Below are positions 24,277 through 32,460 of a stretch of 48,535 nucleotides of DNA, in pieces. Numbering within the stretch: the stretch's first letter is position 1; every line of letters starts with the position of its first letter. The DNA comes from Clostridium sp. (GTDB lineage Bacteria; Bacteroidota; Bacteroidia; Bacteroidales; Muribaculaceae): positions 30,539-79,073 of the forward strand of contig JAMPBQ010000001.1 of assembly GCA_023666615.1 (NCBI GenBank), read 5' to 3'. Both the position numbers and the translations under genes were made by a program. A model generated the notes under the pieces. The model was given only the letters and a program-made list of their open reading frames with translations, searched no databases and had not been told where the DNA came from.

Positions 24277-25428
24277 CTAAAGATTGCCGGAGAATCGCTT
24301 TGTCTCTTCGTGGACGGGCTGATCGCGGCCCTGCAAGTACTTGTTGGTGGTCGAGACATCGGTGTGGCGAGCCTGGTCGCGGGCAATCACTATGCCCTCG
24401 CTGTTGGCCAAGTCACGCAGGCCGGAGTCCTTCAGGCTGTAGAACTGGAATTCATCCTTCCATTTCAGGGCCTTGCGCACCTTCAGCCATCTTTTGCGAA
24501 AAATCTCACTGGATGCCTTTTCAATGGACGGCCGCATGTCCCGTCCGAAAATATAGGTTTCGCCAGGAAGGCTCAATATCCCCAAGTCCAGCATCAGCCG
24601 AATCGTATCGGCGTTGAGCCCAACCTTGCCGTCGCGCTTGTTCTTTGAGACAGAGGCAGGGATGAACACCGACTGCTCCTTCACCGAAATGTCGCAGACA
24701 CGTACGTTCACAAGCTCGGTGGGTCTGATGAAGGTGTAGTACTCCATGCGGCAGGCCAGGAGGAAATAGGGGTCGCTCTCCTTTAGGTGTTCGGCCAGGC
24801 GGCGCAGCATCTCAGGAGTGAGCGGCTGTCGCTTCTTCGGAGCCTCGGCCATAGTCCTTATCTTCTCCGCGGGGTTTTCGGATATGTACTTGCGCTCAAT
24901 CAGGAATAGGGCGAGCGAGCTGCACCACCCCCTGTAGTTGTTGCGGGTGCGAGCCCCGCACTCTCGGTCGAGGAGAATCCAGTCCAAAAAGTCTGACACC
25001 AGTTCCCTATCGTACTGGTAGACATACTTTGGCGTGACAATCCTTGAGGCGATGTACTCGCGGAACACAGAAAGCCGCGAGGAATAGGACTTGCGCGTCT
25101 TGTACTTGTCCATCCTCTCGATGAACGCCCCGTATCGGTCAAGCACGTCAGAAAGCAGCGAGTAGCCGCGGCAGTCCTCCGCGATAGCCCATGGCGACCA
25201 TCCGCCGCGCAGCTGTTTGATCAAGGCCTCGATCAGCTCAGCTGCGCGCTTGCGTCGCTCGCCTGCCTTGGGTATGTTGTCGAGCATGTACTTCTTTCGC
25301 CTCATCATGCCAGTGGCGGGGTCGAGGCATCTGAAGTCTACGTACCAGTTTTTCTTCGTGTGGAGGCGCGGGTATGTGAAAGGAAGTATCTCCTTGCGCG
25401 CGCCAGGTTTTTTCCCAATTGGGCACAT
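24277..25428 (-). CDS. Tyrosine recombinase (integrase)
   Basis: A 383-residue integrase starting at ATG 25428 (MCPIGKKPGARKE); a longer frame to 25533 would include the tRNA terminator. An N-terminal arm-binding segment and SAM-like core-binding domain lead to the catalytic domain: R in FIRPTEL, K in ASVSKNKRDG, the box FYSLKDSGLRDL in which Lys replaces the usual second Arg, RHTDVSTTNKYL with the nucleophile Tyr at its end. The variant box is, to my knowledge, common in Bacteroidetes phage integrases. The gene lies beside the tRNA-Ser 3' end, so it probably catalyses integration there. Confidence 0.93.
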   Translation of the reverse strand: MCPIGKKPGARKEILPFTYPRLHTKKNWYVDFRCLDPATGMMRRKKYMLDNIPKAGERRKRAAELIEALIKQLRGGWSPWAIAEDCRGYSLLSDVLDRYGAFIERMDKYKTRKSYSSRLSVFREYIASRIVTPKYVYQYDRELVSDFLDWILLDRECGARTRNNYRGWCSSLALFLIERKYISENPAEKIRTMAEAPKKRQPLTPEMLRRLAEHLKESDPYFLLACRMEYYTFIRPTELVNVRVCDISVKEQSVFIPASVSKNKRDGKVGLNADTIRLMLDLGILSLPGETYIFGRDMRPSIEKASSEIFRKRWLKVRKALKWKDEFQFYSLKDSGLRDLANSEGIVIARDQARHTDVSTTNKYLQGRDQPVHEETKRFSGNL

Positions 25429-25525
25429 TTTTTTAACATTCTTTGTGAATAAAGAATGCCGCGATTGGTGAAATATGGATTGAGCCCCGGGGCCTAAAAG
25501 TCCGATTATAGTCCGAGGCCGTTTC

Positions 25526-25572
25526 AAAAACAAACCCTAACAAACATATATTCAGTCTGTTAGGGGTTGTTT
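25526..25572 (-). terminator. Terminator downstream of tRNA-Ser / attachment region
   Basis: A 15-bp near-perfect inverted repeat: 25528-25542 and 25558-25572 with one mismatch, loop 25543-25557, and TTTTTG following on the - strand. It adjoins the tRNA CCA end directly and so overlaps the likely prophage attachment region. Confidence 0.75.
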
Positions 25573-25662
25573 TGGCGGAGAGGACGAGATTCGAACTCGT
25601 GGTAGGATAACTCCTACGGCAGTTTAGCAAACTGCTGGTTTCAGCCACTCACCCACCTCTCC
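25573..25662 (-). tRNA. tRNA-Ser (GCU)
   Basis: A 90-nt - strand tRNA: acceptor GGAGAGG (25662-25656) with CCTCTCC, discriminator G, encoded CCA, and a long variable arm. The anticodon loop TTGCTAA gives GCU, reading AGU and AGC serine codons. Its 3' end is the probable integration target of the prophage on its left. Confidence 0.95.
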
Positions 25663-25690
25663 AGGGTTGGTGCGTCTGAATTTGACTTTG

Positions 25691-25722
25691 CAAAGGTAGG
25701 AGCTTTTTTTTTATTTACCAAA
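25691..25722 (-). promoter_or_regulatory. Promoter of tRNA-Ser
   Basis: On the - strand TTTG (25722-25719), 20-nt spacer, TACCTTTG (25698-25691): full Bacteroidetes consensus. Confidence 0.85.
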
Positions 25723-25739
25723 TTTTTTTTGGAGTTTTT

Positions 25740-26291
25740 TTAAGGGTTGTATTTTGTCATGTGGTATCCGAGACTCCATAGCTCTACGGCGGCGCCGAAA
25801 TAGTATAGCTGGTGGAGACAGCGCACGTAGGCATTGAAAGCGTCGGGTGTGCCGGGCTCAAAGGCTTCGCGCATGAGGGCGTTGTAGGTGATTGTGGCTA
25901 TGTCTCCTACGGATTTGGCCACTCTCGCTTCCTGGTCTGGGTTGAGCTTCAGGATGTCCTGGCATATGTATTCGTCCATATTGTCGTATCCCTTTCCCTT
26001 TAGGAGAATGGATGCGTATATGTCTTCGAATTTAGAGTACATTTCCCAGTCTTCGTCCCACATGTATGCCAAGGCCATGCCTATGTACATCATCCATCCG
26101 AGCGAGGCAGTGGGGTAGGAGTTGAATTCGCGCACCCCGTCGGGGAGGTATGCCATGCATATTTTCTCCCAACGGTCCTCTATGTCGGGGATATCGGGCA
26201 GAATTGGGTCAATCGCTCCACGGTTGGCCAGGGTTGTGGCCAAGGTGTCGTGGAGCGTTTTTTCAAATTTGTCAAGGCGGGCGGTGTCCAT
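25740..26291 (-). CDS. Conserved-looking hypothetical protein
   Basis: A 183-residue helical, aromatic-rich cytoplasmic protein (GWMMYIGMALAYMWDEDWEMY; YYFGAAVELWSLGYHMTKY). No signal or membrane segment. It begins 6 nt after riboflavin synthase and is likely co-transcribed. I recognise no family; the strong aromatic clustering suggests a compact helical fold. Confidence 0.75.
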   Translation of the reverse strand: MDTARLDKFEKTLHDTLATTLANRGAIDPILPDIPDIEDRWEKICMAYLPDGVREFNSYPTASLGWMMYIGMALAYMWDEDWEMYSKFEDIYASILLKGKGYDNMDEYICQDILKLNPDQEARVAKSVGDIATITYNALMREAFEPGTPDAFNAYVRCLHQLYYFGAAVELWSLGYHMTKYNP

Positions 26292-26297
26292 ATCTTG

Positions 26298-26903
26298 TCA
26301 GGCTTTTGGCAGCATTCGGGCAATGTATTTGCCTATGATGTCGAATTCAAGGTTTACGCGCGTGCCCACCTTGATTTGCTTAAAGTTGGTATGCTCGAAT
26401 GTGTATGGGATGATAGCCACGCGGAACGATGAAGGCTCGCTGTCGCAAACGGTGAGACTTACCCCGTTTACGCATACCGATCCTTTTTCCACTGTGCAGT
26501 ATCCTTGTGCAGCCATCTTCGGGTCGGCTTCATATTCAAATTTATAGTACTTGCTGCCGTCTGCGTCCTTTATCTCTGTGCAAACGGCTGTGCAATCGAC
26601 ATGGCCTTGTACGATGTGGCCGTCAAGGCGGCCGTTCATCAACATTGACCGCTCGAGGTTAACCAGGCTGCCGGGCTTGAGGTCACCAAGGTTGCTGCGC
26701 TCGAGGGTTTCGCGGATTGCCACTACGGCGTATGTGCCGTCTGGCGCAATTTCCACTACTGTGAGGCATACACCATTGTGCGCCACCGACTGGTCTATCT
26801 TCAACTCATTTGCGAATGTGCATTTTACGCGAAGCTTTACGTTGGAGTCTTGATTAATCACTTCTGTGACCGTGGCGGCTTCTTCTACTATTCCAGAAAA
26901 CAT
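26298..26903 (-). CDS. ribE: Riboflavin synthase, alpha chain
   Basis: A 201-residue enzyme that dismutates two molecules of 6,7-dimethyl-8-ribityllumazine to riboflavin. Two lumazine-binding repeats are clear: the first with MFSGIVEE, SVAHNGVCLTV and GRLDGHIVQGHVD, the second with KGSVCVNGVSLTVCD. Length is normal. It lies 13 nt after the GH31 gene on the same strand and 6 nt before the hypothetical gene, with no FMN riboswitch visible. Confidence 0.96.
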   Translation of the reverse strand: MFSGIVEEAATVTEVINQDSNVKLRVKCTFANELKIDQSVAHNGVCLTVVEIAPDGTYAVVAIRETLERSNLGDLKPGSLVNLERSMLMNGRLDGHIVQGHVDCTAVCTEIKDADGSKYYKFEYEADPKMAAQGYCTVEKGSVCVNGVSLTVCDSEPSSFRVAIIPYTFEHTNFKQIKVGTRVNLEFDIIGKYIARMLPKA

Positions 26904-26916
26904 ATTATTGCTGATG

Positions 26917-29301
26917 TTAAAGTTTTACGGTTAGAGTTGTGGGTTCGGCGGGGAAGAATACTATATCCATTATGGCTGAACCGTCCGCATATCCCATTTT
27001 TGCCGAGCCATGCGTTATGCCCATGCTTTCGGGCTTTGAGATGCCCTGGACTTTTACGCGGAGGTTCAGCGGAACGGGGGCGCCTGGATATTCGCCGACG
27101 CTGGAGATGTCGATAGAGATTTTTTTCCCGTCGGGGGATACTTGGCCTTTGAAGTTTATGAGGCGATATTCGCCGTTGGCCAATGATGAGGCAGACATGC
27201 GGTTGTCGTCGTAGAGCGTGTATTCGGAATCGATGCCGGGAGTCGGGTAATAGTTGATGGTCAGGCGCGCGGGGTTATAGTCGGCGGTTGATTCCATTTC
27301 ATAGTCGGCTTGAGGAATGAAGGCGCCTCCACGCACGAATAGCGGAAGCTTTGATAGCGGCGCGTCATAGTCAATTGTGCTCTTGCCTGCATATTTTTTT
27401 GATGGGTCGGAGTAGTCGATCCAAGTGCCTTGCGGGAACGTAACTTTGCGGCTGTCGGCGCCTTTTTGCATCACCGGCGCCACAAGCACTTCCGCGCCCC
27501 AAAGGTATTCATCATCAATGTCGTCGTAATCTGTTGTGCCGGCCTCTGTGAAATTCAGCGGACGCACCAAGGGATAGCCGAACATGGCATTTTCGTAAGC
27601 CAATGTGTAATTGTATGGCAGCCAGCGGTAACGTTCCTTGATAAGAGGAAGGATTATGTCGGCGTACTGTTCATAATGGTATGGTTCGGCCTTGTATTGC
27701 GCATGGGTGCGAAGCATGGGCGAGAACAGGCCCAGCTGCAGCCAACGCACGTAGAGCTCGGCATCTTCAGGGTGCGCAGGGTCAACGGCAAATCCGCCAA
27801 CGTCATGCCCCATGTAGCCCAGGCCGCTCAGGCCCGAGTTGAGCATAATGGTGACTTGAGGCTGCATGCCCTCCCACGAGCGGGATACGTCGGTGCTCCA
27901 TGGGAATACGCTGTACTGCTGCAGGCCTGTGGTGCCGCCGCGCATCATCGTTACGAAGCGGGTGTCGGGATAATTCTCCTCAAACATGTCCGCCACAATT
28001 TTGCTCCAGTCGTTGCCGTACATATTGTGGTAAAGCCGAGCCGGAAGGCCATTGTGATGCAGCCCGCTTTCGGGATGCACTTCGGGCTCTCCAAGGTCGC
28101 CCCACCATCCGGTGACGCCCATTTCAGTGAGGGAATGGTACCTATTCTTCAGCCAATTTTGCGTTTTTGGGTTTGACACGTCAAACATGCCACCTTCTCC
28201 CACCCAAATGGTCACGTCTTGCGGATTCATGCCGGTGCTGTCGGCCAAAAGCATGCCGTCCTTTGCCAGCTGCTTATAGTTGGCCAGGGCCTTGCCGTTG
28301 CGCAGGACATATGGTTGTGAAATGGCGATGAGATTAACGTTTTGGTCTTTAAGCTCAGAGAGCATTTTCTTGGGGTTGGGCCATTGGCTTTTCTCCCATG
28401 CCAGGCGCCCCATATCCTGCTCTTTGCCGTACCAGTAAAGGTCCAACACAATGCCGTCAACGGGATATCCTCTTGATTTAAGGGAATCTATGGCGCCGAG
28501 GGTTTCCTTTTCATTGTGGTAGCCGTATTTTGACGTGATATATCCGAGGCTCCACAGCGGCGGCAGGGGCTGTCGGCCGGTAAGGGCTGAGAGTTGATGC
28601 ACGACTTCGCTGATTTCGTTTCCGCCATTTACATAATAATAGCTTATGGCGTCGGGTGACTCTGTGGTGTACGTTATGCGTGAGTTTTCGCCAAGGTGCA
28701 TTTTAGCCGCGGCGAAGTCATCAAATACTATTGCGAAGCCGTCGGAGGATATGAACAGCGGCATCGTAATGTTCATTTGGTCGATGCGCGGGTCGCCTTT
28801 GGTGTAACCATAATTTTGACGGTTGTATATCACCAGGGTGTCTCCGCGGAGGTTGAGGCTATGGCCGCGCTCGCCTGCGCCGTAGTATGACCCTGTGGAT
28901 GTGGTGAAGAGCTCCATCGACTGTTCATTTCCATCTATTTTGTGTGTTCCCGGGGAGCTTATGATTTTGTTTGCTCCGCCGTTGACCACCACCTCTCCCG
29001 TGGCATTGTCAATCGTGACGACAAGCCCGGGCAGCTGAAGCACTTGGCTGTTGCCGGCCGAGAATGTCTTGCCCGGGTTTTCGGCAGGCATGGGCGCTGT
29101 GATTGCGCTTGGCCCCAGCTTTTGGTCCGGGGCGGCGTTAGTCACCTTTACGATATTCTTGTTAATGGCTGCCACCGTTACGGTGCGTCCATCTTCGGTC
29201 TTCGTGACAATGGTTTGAGCCCAAGCCGAAGAGAATGAAAAACCGATGGCGGCTACGGCCGCAAACATCGGTTTGATAATATTAGAGGTGATCTTCTTCA
29301 T
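26917..29301 (-). CDS. Glycoside hydrolase family 31, secreted
   Basis: A 794-residue enzyme. Signal peptide at 1-28 (MKKITSNIIKPMF...SSAWA). N-terminal beta domain, then a (beta/alpha)8 barrel with DGIVLDLYWYG, the nucleophile Asp near residue 400 in GWWGDLGEPE, and the acid/base Asp near 498 in GYMGHDVGGF; C-terminal beta domains follow. GH31 enzymes act on alpha-glucosides or alpha-xylosides. The WGDLGEPE form recalls 4-alpha-glucosyltransferases of the family, so an oligosaccharide transglucosylase is possible. Substrate cannot be settled from sequence; it is not in a recognisable polysaccharide utilisation locus here. Confidence 0.92.
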   Translation of the reverse strand: MKKITSNIIKPMFAAVAAIGFSFSSAWAQTIVTKTEDGRTVTVAAINKNIVKVTNAAPDQKLGPSAITAPMPAENPGKTFSAGNSQVLQLPGLVVTIDNATGEVVVNGGANKIISSPGTHKIDGNEQSMELFTTSTGSYYGAGERGHSLNLRGDTLVIYNRQNYGYTKGDPRIDQMNITMPLFISSDGFAIVFDDFAAAKMHLGENSRITYTTESPDAISYYYVNGGNEISEVVHQLSALTGRQPLPPLWSLGYITSKYGYHNEKETLGAIDSLKSRGYPVDGIVLDLYWYGKEQDMGRLAWEKSQWPNPKKMLSELKDQNVNLIAISQPYVLRNGKALANYKQLAKDGMLLADSTGMNPQDVTIWVGEGGMFDVSNPKTQNWLKNRYHSLTEMGVTGWWGDLGEPEVHPESGLHHNGLPARLYHNMYGNDWSKIVADMFEENYPDTRFVTMMRGGTTGLQQYSVFPWSTDVSRSWEGMQPQVTIMLNSGLSGLGYMGHDVGGFAVDPAHPEDAELYVRWLQLGLFSPMLRTHAQYKAEPYHYEQYADIILPLIKERYRWLPYNYTLAYENAMFGYPLVRPLNFTEAGTTDYDDIDDEYLWGAEVLVAPVMQKGADSRKVTFPQGTWIDYSDPSKKYAGKSTIDYDAPLSKLPLFVRGGAFIPQADYEMESTADYNPARLTINYYPTPGIDSEYTLYDDNRMSASSLANGEYRLINFKGQVSPDGKKISIDISSVGEYPGAPVPLNLRVKVQGISKPESMGITHGSAKMGYADGSAIMDIVFFPAEPTTLTVKL

Positions 29302-29365
29302 ACATTTGATTGTTCAGAGGCTTGTCAAAGTCCCTAATTTATGGATTTGGTCGCTGCCGGGCGAG

Positions 29366-30940
29366 TCAAGGATCCATATTGTTGAGATAGTCCTGAAGGG
29401 GAATTGATGATGCCTTGGGGCTATTGTATGGAGTGCGTCTCGCCTTTTTCTTCTTTGAGAGCTTAGCGTGAGTTACGATGTTCGTGAATTTTCTGGAGGC
29501 CTTTAGCTTCGGTCCCCATTTATTTATAATGGATTTGCGGTCCACTTTGTTCATGTCATCGTAAAGGCCTTTCAGCGCCGGGAATTTCTCCATCTCGGAT
29601 TTTTTCCATGTTGAGTTTTTGTCCAGATAGGCGATGGCGGCGTTCAGGTCATTTTCAGGCTTGGCGGCGGGAATGGCCTGTTCCGGCTTGGGCTCTTCTG
29701 GTTTGGGTTGTGCGGTAGTTTCCGCCGGCGCCGGTTCCTCGGCCACAACCGTGGGTTGAGGCTCCGCGGTTTGGCTTTCTGTGGCGGAGATTATGGCTTC
29801 GGCCACAGCCCCGGGTGAGGACGATTCTTGTGATTGTTCAATAGGCTGCTGCGCGTGGGGAGTCTCTATCGGTTCATCTTCCCTTCCGCATGTGAACATT
29901 AAAGTAACGGCAACGCCCAGAAGGAAACCTCCGGCGGCATACAGCGCCTTATTAATGGCATCGGAATATTTGTCAAAGAATGATTCTGAATCCTCTTCGC
30001 GGTTGTCGGTTTCGTATTCCGTGATTTCGGTCTCCGGCTCATCCTCTACTGCATACGCATGTCTGCGCTTCTCTGGCTTTTCCTCCTTTGCTTCCTCGGT
30101 CGCTTTGTCTACTGGCTTATCTGACAAGACTCTAACCGGACGAGTGTACTCTTCAAAGTCCGGAGCCTGCATTTCGGATTTGCTCACCGTAACGGGCTGC
30201 TTCACGTTTGGCGCGCCGGGCTTGGTCCAGATAATGTCGAAAGTGCGGTCCATAGGGGCAAGATACGGAACGTCAAATGGGCATGTGTAAATCGTAGGCT
30301 TGTAGCCATCCGCTTTTGACGTGTCTGGAGGAAGGAGGGTTGCCATGGTCTCCTTGGGGGCCGAAGTGAGGTTTGTGCCCGATACATTGTCGGAAATGGA
30401 GGAATCCACCAGCAGAACGCCGGCAAAAGGCAGATAGCATGCCTGATAGCGGAATCTTCCGATAAGGTCGGCAAGCGACGCGCCCGTGTTTCCGCCATAA
30501 TACCTATATGCGTAAGCTTTACCGTGGGAAGGCGCGAAAATTGGCGCAAGCGGATTGTCCTCATATTCGTGATTGAAGAGCTGGCGTATTTCTCCAAACA
30601 CCTGGTTGGTGAGTGAATGCCCCGCAACCTTCTCCGCCACGAAATCAACCGTCGAAACAAGGTCCTTGTCGGAGATCATGCAAGAATAGGGGGCGAATAT
30701 CCAAGCCGCAAGGTAATTGCCGATGACATCGGGGATTGTGCGCAGGATGATGATGAAAACGCCTGTCTCCGTGTACTTCATCAAATAAAAAATGTTTTTT
30801 GATGAAGCTTGGTAGTCGACCTGGCAAACCGCGCCGCGCAGATCGCCCACCAAGGCCTTGACCTCTGGCTGGGCGTTAATTTCCACAACGTTGCGGAAGT
30901 CGCCTTTCGACATTGTTATGTATAGCTGAAGCTTATTCAT
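29366..30940 (-). CDS. Bitopic membrane protein with acidic/proline-rich linkers
   Basis: A 524-residue protein. Residues 1-240 form a globular cytoplasmic-type domain (YLMKYTETGVFIIILRTIPD). An acidic linker (about 260-330) precedes one membrane helix near 335-352 (ALYAAGGFLLGVAVTLMF), then a Pro/Glu/Ala-rich linker (TTAQPKPEEPKPEQAIPA) and a basic C-terminal domain (NSTWKKSEMEKFPALKGLYDD). This layout resembles bacterial regulators or division-associated anchors that span the inner membrane, but I recognise no family. A consensus promoter lies just upstream. Confidence 0.8.
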   Translation of the reverse strand: MNKLQLYITMSKGDFRNVVEINAQPEVKALVGDLRGAVCQVDYQASSKNIFYLMKYTETGVFIIILRTIPDVIGNYLAAWIFAPYSCMISDKDLVSTVDFVAEKVAGHSLTNQVFGEIRQLFNHEYEDNPLAPIFAPSHGKAYAYRYYGGNTGASLADLIGRFRYQACYLPFAGVLLVDSSISDNVSGTNLTSAPKETMATLLPPDTSKADGYKPTIYTCPFDVPYLAPMDRTFDIIWTKPGAPNVKQPVTVSKSEMQAPDFEEYTRPVRVLSDKPVDKATEEAKEEKPEKRRHAYAVEDEPETEITEYETDNREEDSESFFDKYSDAINKALYAAGGFLLGVAVTLMFTCGREDEPIETPHAQQPIEQSQESSSPGAVAEAIISATESQTAEPQPTVVAEEPAPAETTAQPKPEEPKPEQAIPAAKPENDLNAAIAYLDKNSTWKKSEMEKFPALKGLYDDMNKVDRKSIINKWGPKLKASRKFTNIVTHAKLSKKKKARRTPYNSPKASSIPLQDYLNNMDP

Positions 30941-30967
30941 TTCAATAATTTTGGTTCTATCTCAATG

Positions 30968-30999
30968 CAAAATTACTCCATCCTATTGAATTTTACAAA
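30968..30999 (-). promoter_or_regulatory. Promoter of the 29366-30940 operon
   Basis: On the - strand TTTG (30999-30996), 20-nt spacer, TAATTTTG (30975-30968). It fits the consensus and may serve the run down to 25740. Confidence 0.8.
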
Positions 31000-31104
31000 T
31001 TGAATCGCAAAAAAACTCTCCAAATAATTGTTGCGAGGGAAAATTTCCATAATGCGGCTGAAATTTCTGTGCCCACAAAGGAATATAGAAATAATATGAA
31101 ATAT

Positions 31105-31142
31105 AAAAAAACTCCAATAGATTCCACAATCCATTGGAGTTT
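31105..31142 (-). terminator. Terminator of tRNA-Thr
   Basis: Stem AAACTCCAAT (31109-31118) with ATTGGAGTTT (31133-31142); on the - strand a run of T follows the stem. Confidence 0.8.
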
Positions 31143-31157
31143 AATGATTTAAATTTG

Positions 31158-31230
31158 AGCCGCGAGTGGGACTCGAACCCACGACCTTTTCGTTACGAAT
31201 GAAATGCTCTACCAACTGAGCTATTGCGGC
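31158..31230 (-). tRNA. tRNA-Thr (CGU)
   Basis: A 73-nt - strand tRNA without encoded CCA. Acceptor GCCGCAA opens at 31230; the D-arm AGCTCAGTTGGTAGAGC and the T-arm GGTTCGAGTCC are standard; the loop TTCGTAA gives anticodon CGU for ACG threonine codons. Confidence 0.95.
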
Positions 31231-31268
31231 TTGTGGGCGCGATTTGCTTCCGCGCCGTTTTGATGGTG

Positions 31269-31300
31269 CAAATTTAGGAATTTTATTTTATTTCCACAAA
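31269..31300 (-). promoter_or_regulatory. Promoter of tRNA-Thr
   Basis: On the - strand TTTG (31300-31297), 20-nt spacer, TAAATTTG (31276-31269). It overlaps the last codons of the upstream gene, so the tRNA has its own promoter. Confidence 0.8.
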
Positions 31301-32272
31301 TTTTTTTTCTTCTTCTTGCGGCGCAAGCTTCTTTTTTAGGTTTTTGAGCATGTCGCGCGTCATTGCGTCAAGGTCATATTCGGGCTTCCAGTCCCATTCG
31401 CGGCGAGCGCATGTGTCGTCGAGGCTGTCTGGCCAAGAGTCGGCTATGGCCTGGCGCAGGGGATCTGGTGCGTACTCCATTTCGAAGTCGGGCACGTACT
31501 CTTTGATTTTCGCGTATATGATTTCCGGATCGAAGCTCATTGAGGCGATGTTGAAAGAGTTGCGATGCTCAAGGCGCGCCGGGTCAGCCTCCATAATTTC
31601 CACGGCTGCTCGCAGGGCGTCGGGCATGTACATCATATCCATGAATGTGCCCGGCTTTATGGGGCAGCGGAATTTCTCGCCCTTTACGGCTGAATAGTAT
31701 ATGTCCACGGCATAGTCGGTGGTGCCCCCGCCCGGAGGAGTAGTGTAGGAAATGAGGCCGGGGAATCGCACTGAGCGGGTGTCTACGCCAAATTTCAGGG
31801 CATAGTAGTCGCTCAGGAGCTCGCCCGTCACTTTGGTGACGCCGTACATAGTCTTGGGCCTTTGTATCGTGTCCTGTGGAGTTTGGATATGCGGGGTAGA
31901 GTCGCCGAATGAGCCGATGGAGCTGGGCGTGAACACCGCGCATCCGTTTTCGCGGGCCACTTCCAGCACGTTGCACAGGCCGCCTACGCCGATTTTCCAT
32001 GCAAGCTGCGGGCGGCTTTCGGCCACGGCGCTAAGCAGTGCCGCAAGGTTGTAGATAGTGTCTATATCATATTTCCTGACCACCTCGGCTATTCTCGGGG
32101 CGTCTGTGATGTCCACCATCTCTGCCGGGCCTGATTCCAGCAGGGCGCCCTTTGGCTCGGCGCCTTTTATGTATCCGGCTACAATGCCTGAGGCAGGATA
32201 TATGTCTCGCAGTTTCATCGTCAGCTCTGAGCCGATTTGGCCGGTCGAGCCGATAATTAGCACGTTCTTCAT
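31283..32272 (-). CDS. SDR-family L-threonine 3-dehydrogenase-like epimerase-fold protein
   Basis: A 329-residue extended short-chain dehydrogenase. Rossmann motif GSTGQIGSEL (residues 8-17), catalytic Y143 and K147 in MYGVTKVTGE and S117/S118 before them. The PGGGTTDYAVDIY segment is characteristic of the NAD-dependent, epimerase-like threonine 3-dehydrogenases known in Flavobacteria and other bacteria, which turn threonine into 2-amino-3-ketobutyrate. Without biochemistry a nucleotide-sugar epimerase cannot be excluded, but that segment favours threonine. A TATCTTTG box lies upstream. Confidence 0.85.
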   Translation of the reverse strand: MKNVLIIGSTGQIGSELTMKLRDIYPASGIVAGYIKGAEPKGALLESGPAEMVDITDAPRIAEVVRKYDIDTIYNLAALLSAVAESRPQLAWKIGVGGLCNVLEVARENGCAVFTPSSIGSFGDSTPHIQTPQDTIQRPKTMYGVTKVTGELLSDYYALKFGVDTRSVRFPGLISYTTPPGGGTTDYAVDIYYSAVKGEKFRCPIKPGTFMDMMYMPDALRAAVEIMEADPARLEHRNSFNIASMSFDPEIIYAKIKEYVPDFEMEYAPDPLRQAIADSWPDSLDDTCARREWDWKPEYDLDAMTRDMLKNLKKKLAPQEEEKKFVEIK

Positions 32273-32336
32273 TGTCCTAATTTAGGTTTGATTGATTTAT
32301 ATCGTGGTCAAATTAGGTTGATTGGTATATTTGCGG

Positions 32337-32344
32337 CAAAGATA
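32337..32344 (-). promoter_or_regulatory. Promoter -7 box of threonine dehydrogenase
   Basis: TATCTTTG on the - strand, 65 nt before the start codon; a well-placed TTTG at -33 is not evident. Confidence 0.55.
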
Positions 32345-32393
32345 GCCATTATTCCACAAATTTTGGAGTTTTTTTGATTTTTTTTGCCGATGT

Positions 32394-32425
32394 GTTGTGC
32401 GAGAAATAAAAAATACATAAATTTG
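32394..32425 (+). promoter_or_regulatory. Promoter of outer-membrane barrel gene
   Basis: GTTG (32394-32397), 20-nt spacer, TAAATTTG (32418-32425), 35 nt before the ATG. The divergent gene's -7 box is about 50 nt away. Confidence 0.75.
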
Positions 32426-32460
32426 CGTTGTAAAAATATCAGAAACAAAACTTACATGCT

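Larger units (their letters stand above)
1..25572. mobile_element. Prophage of a tailed phage (left part outside window)
   Basis: The stretch holds large terminase, portal, endolysin, tape measure, tail and fibre genes on the + strand and ends with a tyrosine recombinase on the - strand whose upstream end faces tRNA-Ser. The right boundary is set at the 3' CCA end of that tRNA, the standard target of such integrases. The left boundary, the second attachment site and the replication and lysogeny genes are outside the window. The long tape measure, together with a portal and no sheath or tube gene recognised, suggests a long non-contractile tail (siphovirus-like), which is an inference. No repeat of the tRNA 3' end was noticed elsewhere in the window. 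Confidence 0.93.

Noticed and set aside
24188-24280. A 30-codon + strand frame before the integrase
   Set aside because: Its second half is the terminator hairpin; no supporting family or conservation can be seen.
24217-24648. A 143-codon + strand frame over the integrase end
   Set aside because: Antisense shadow of the integrase gene.
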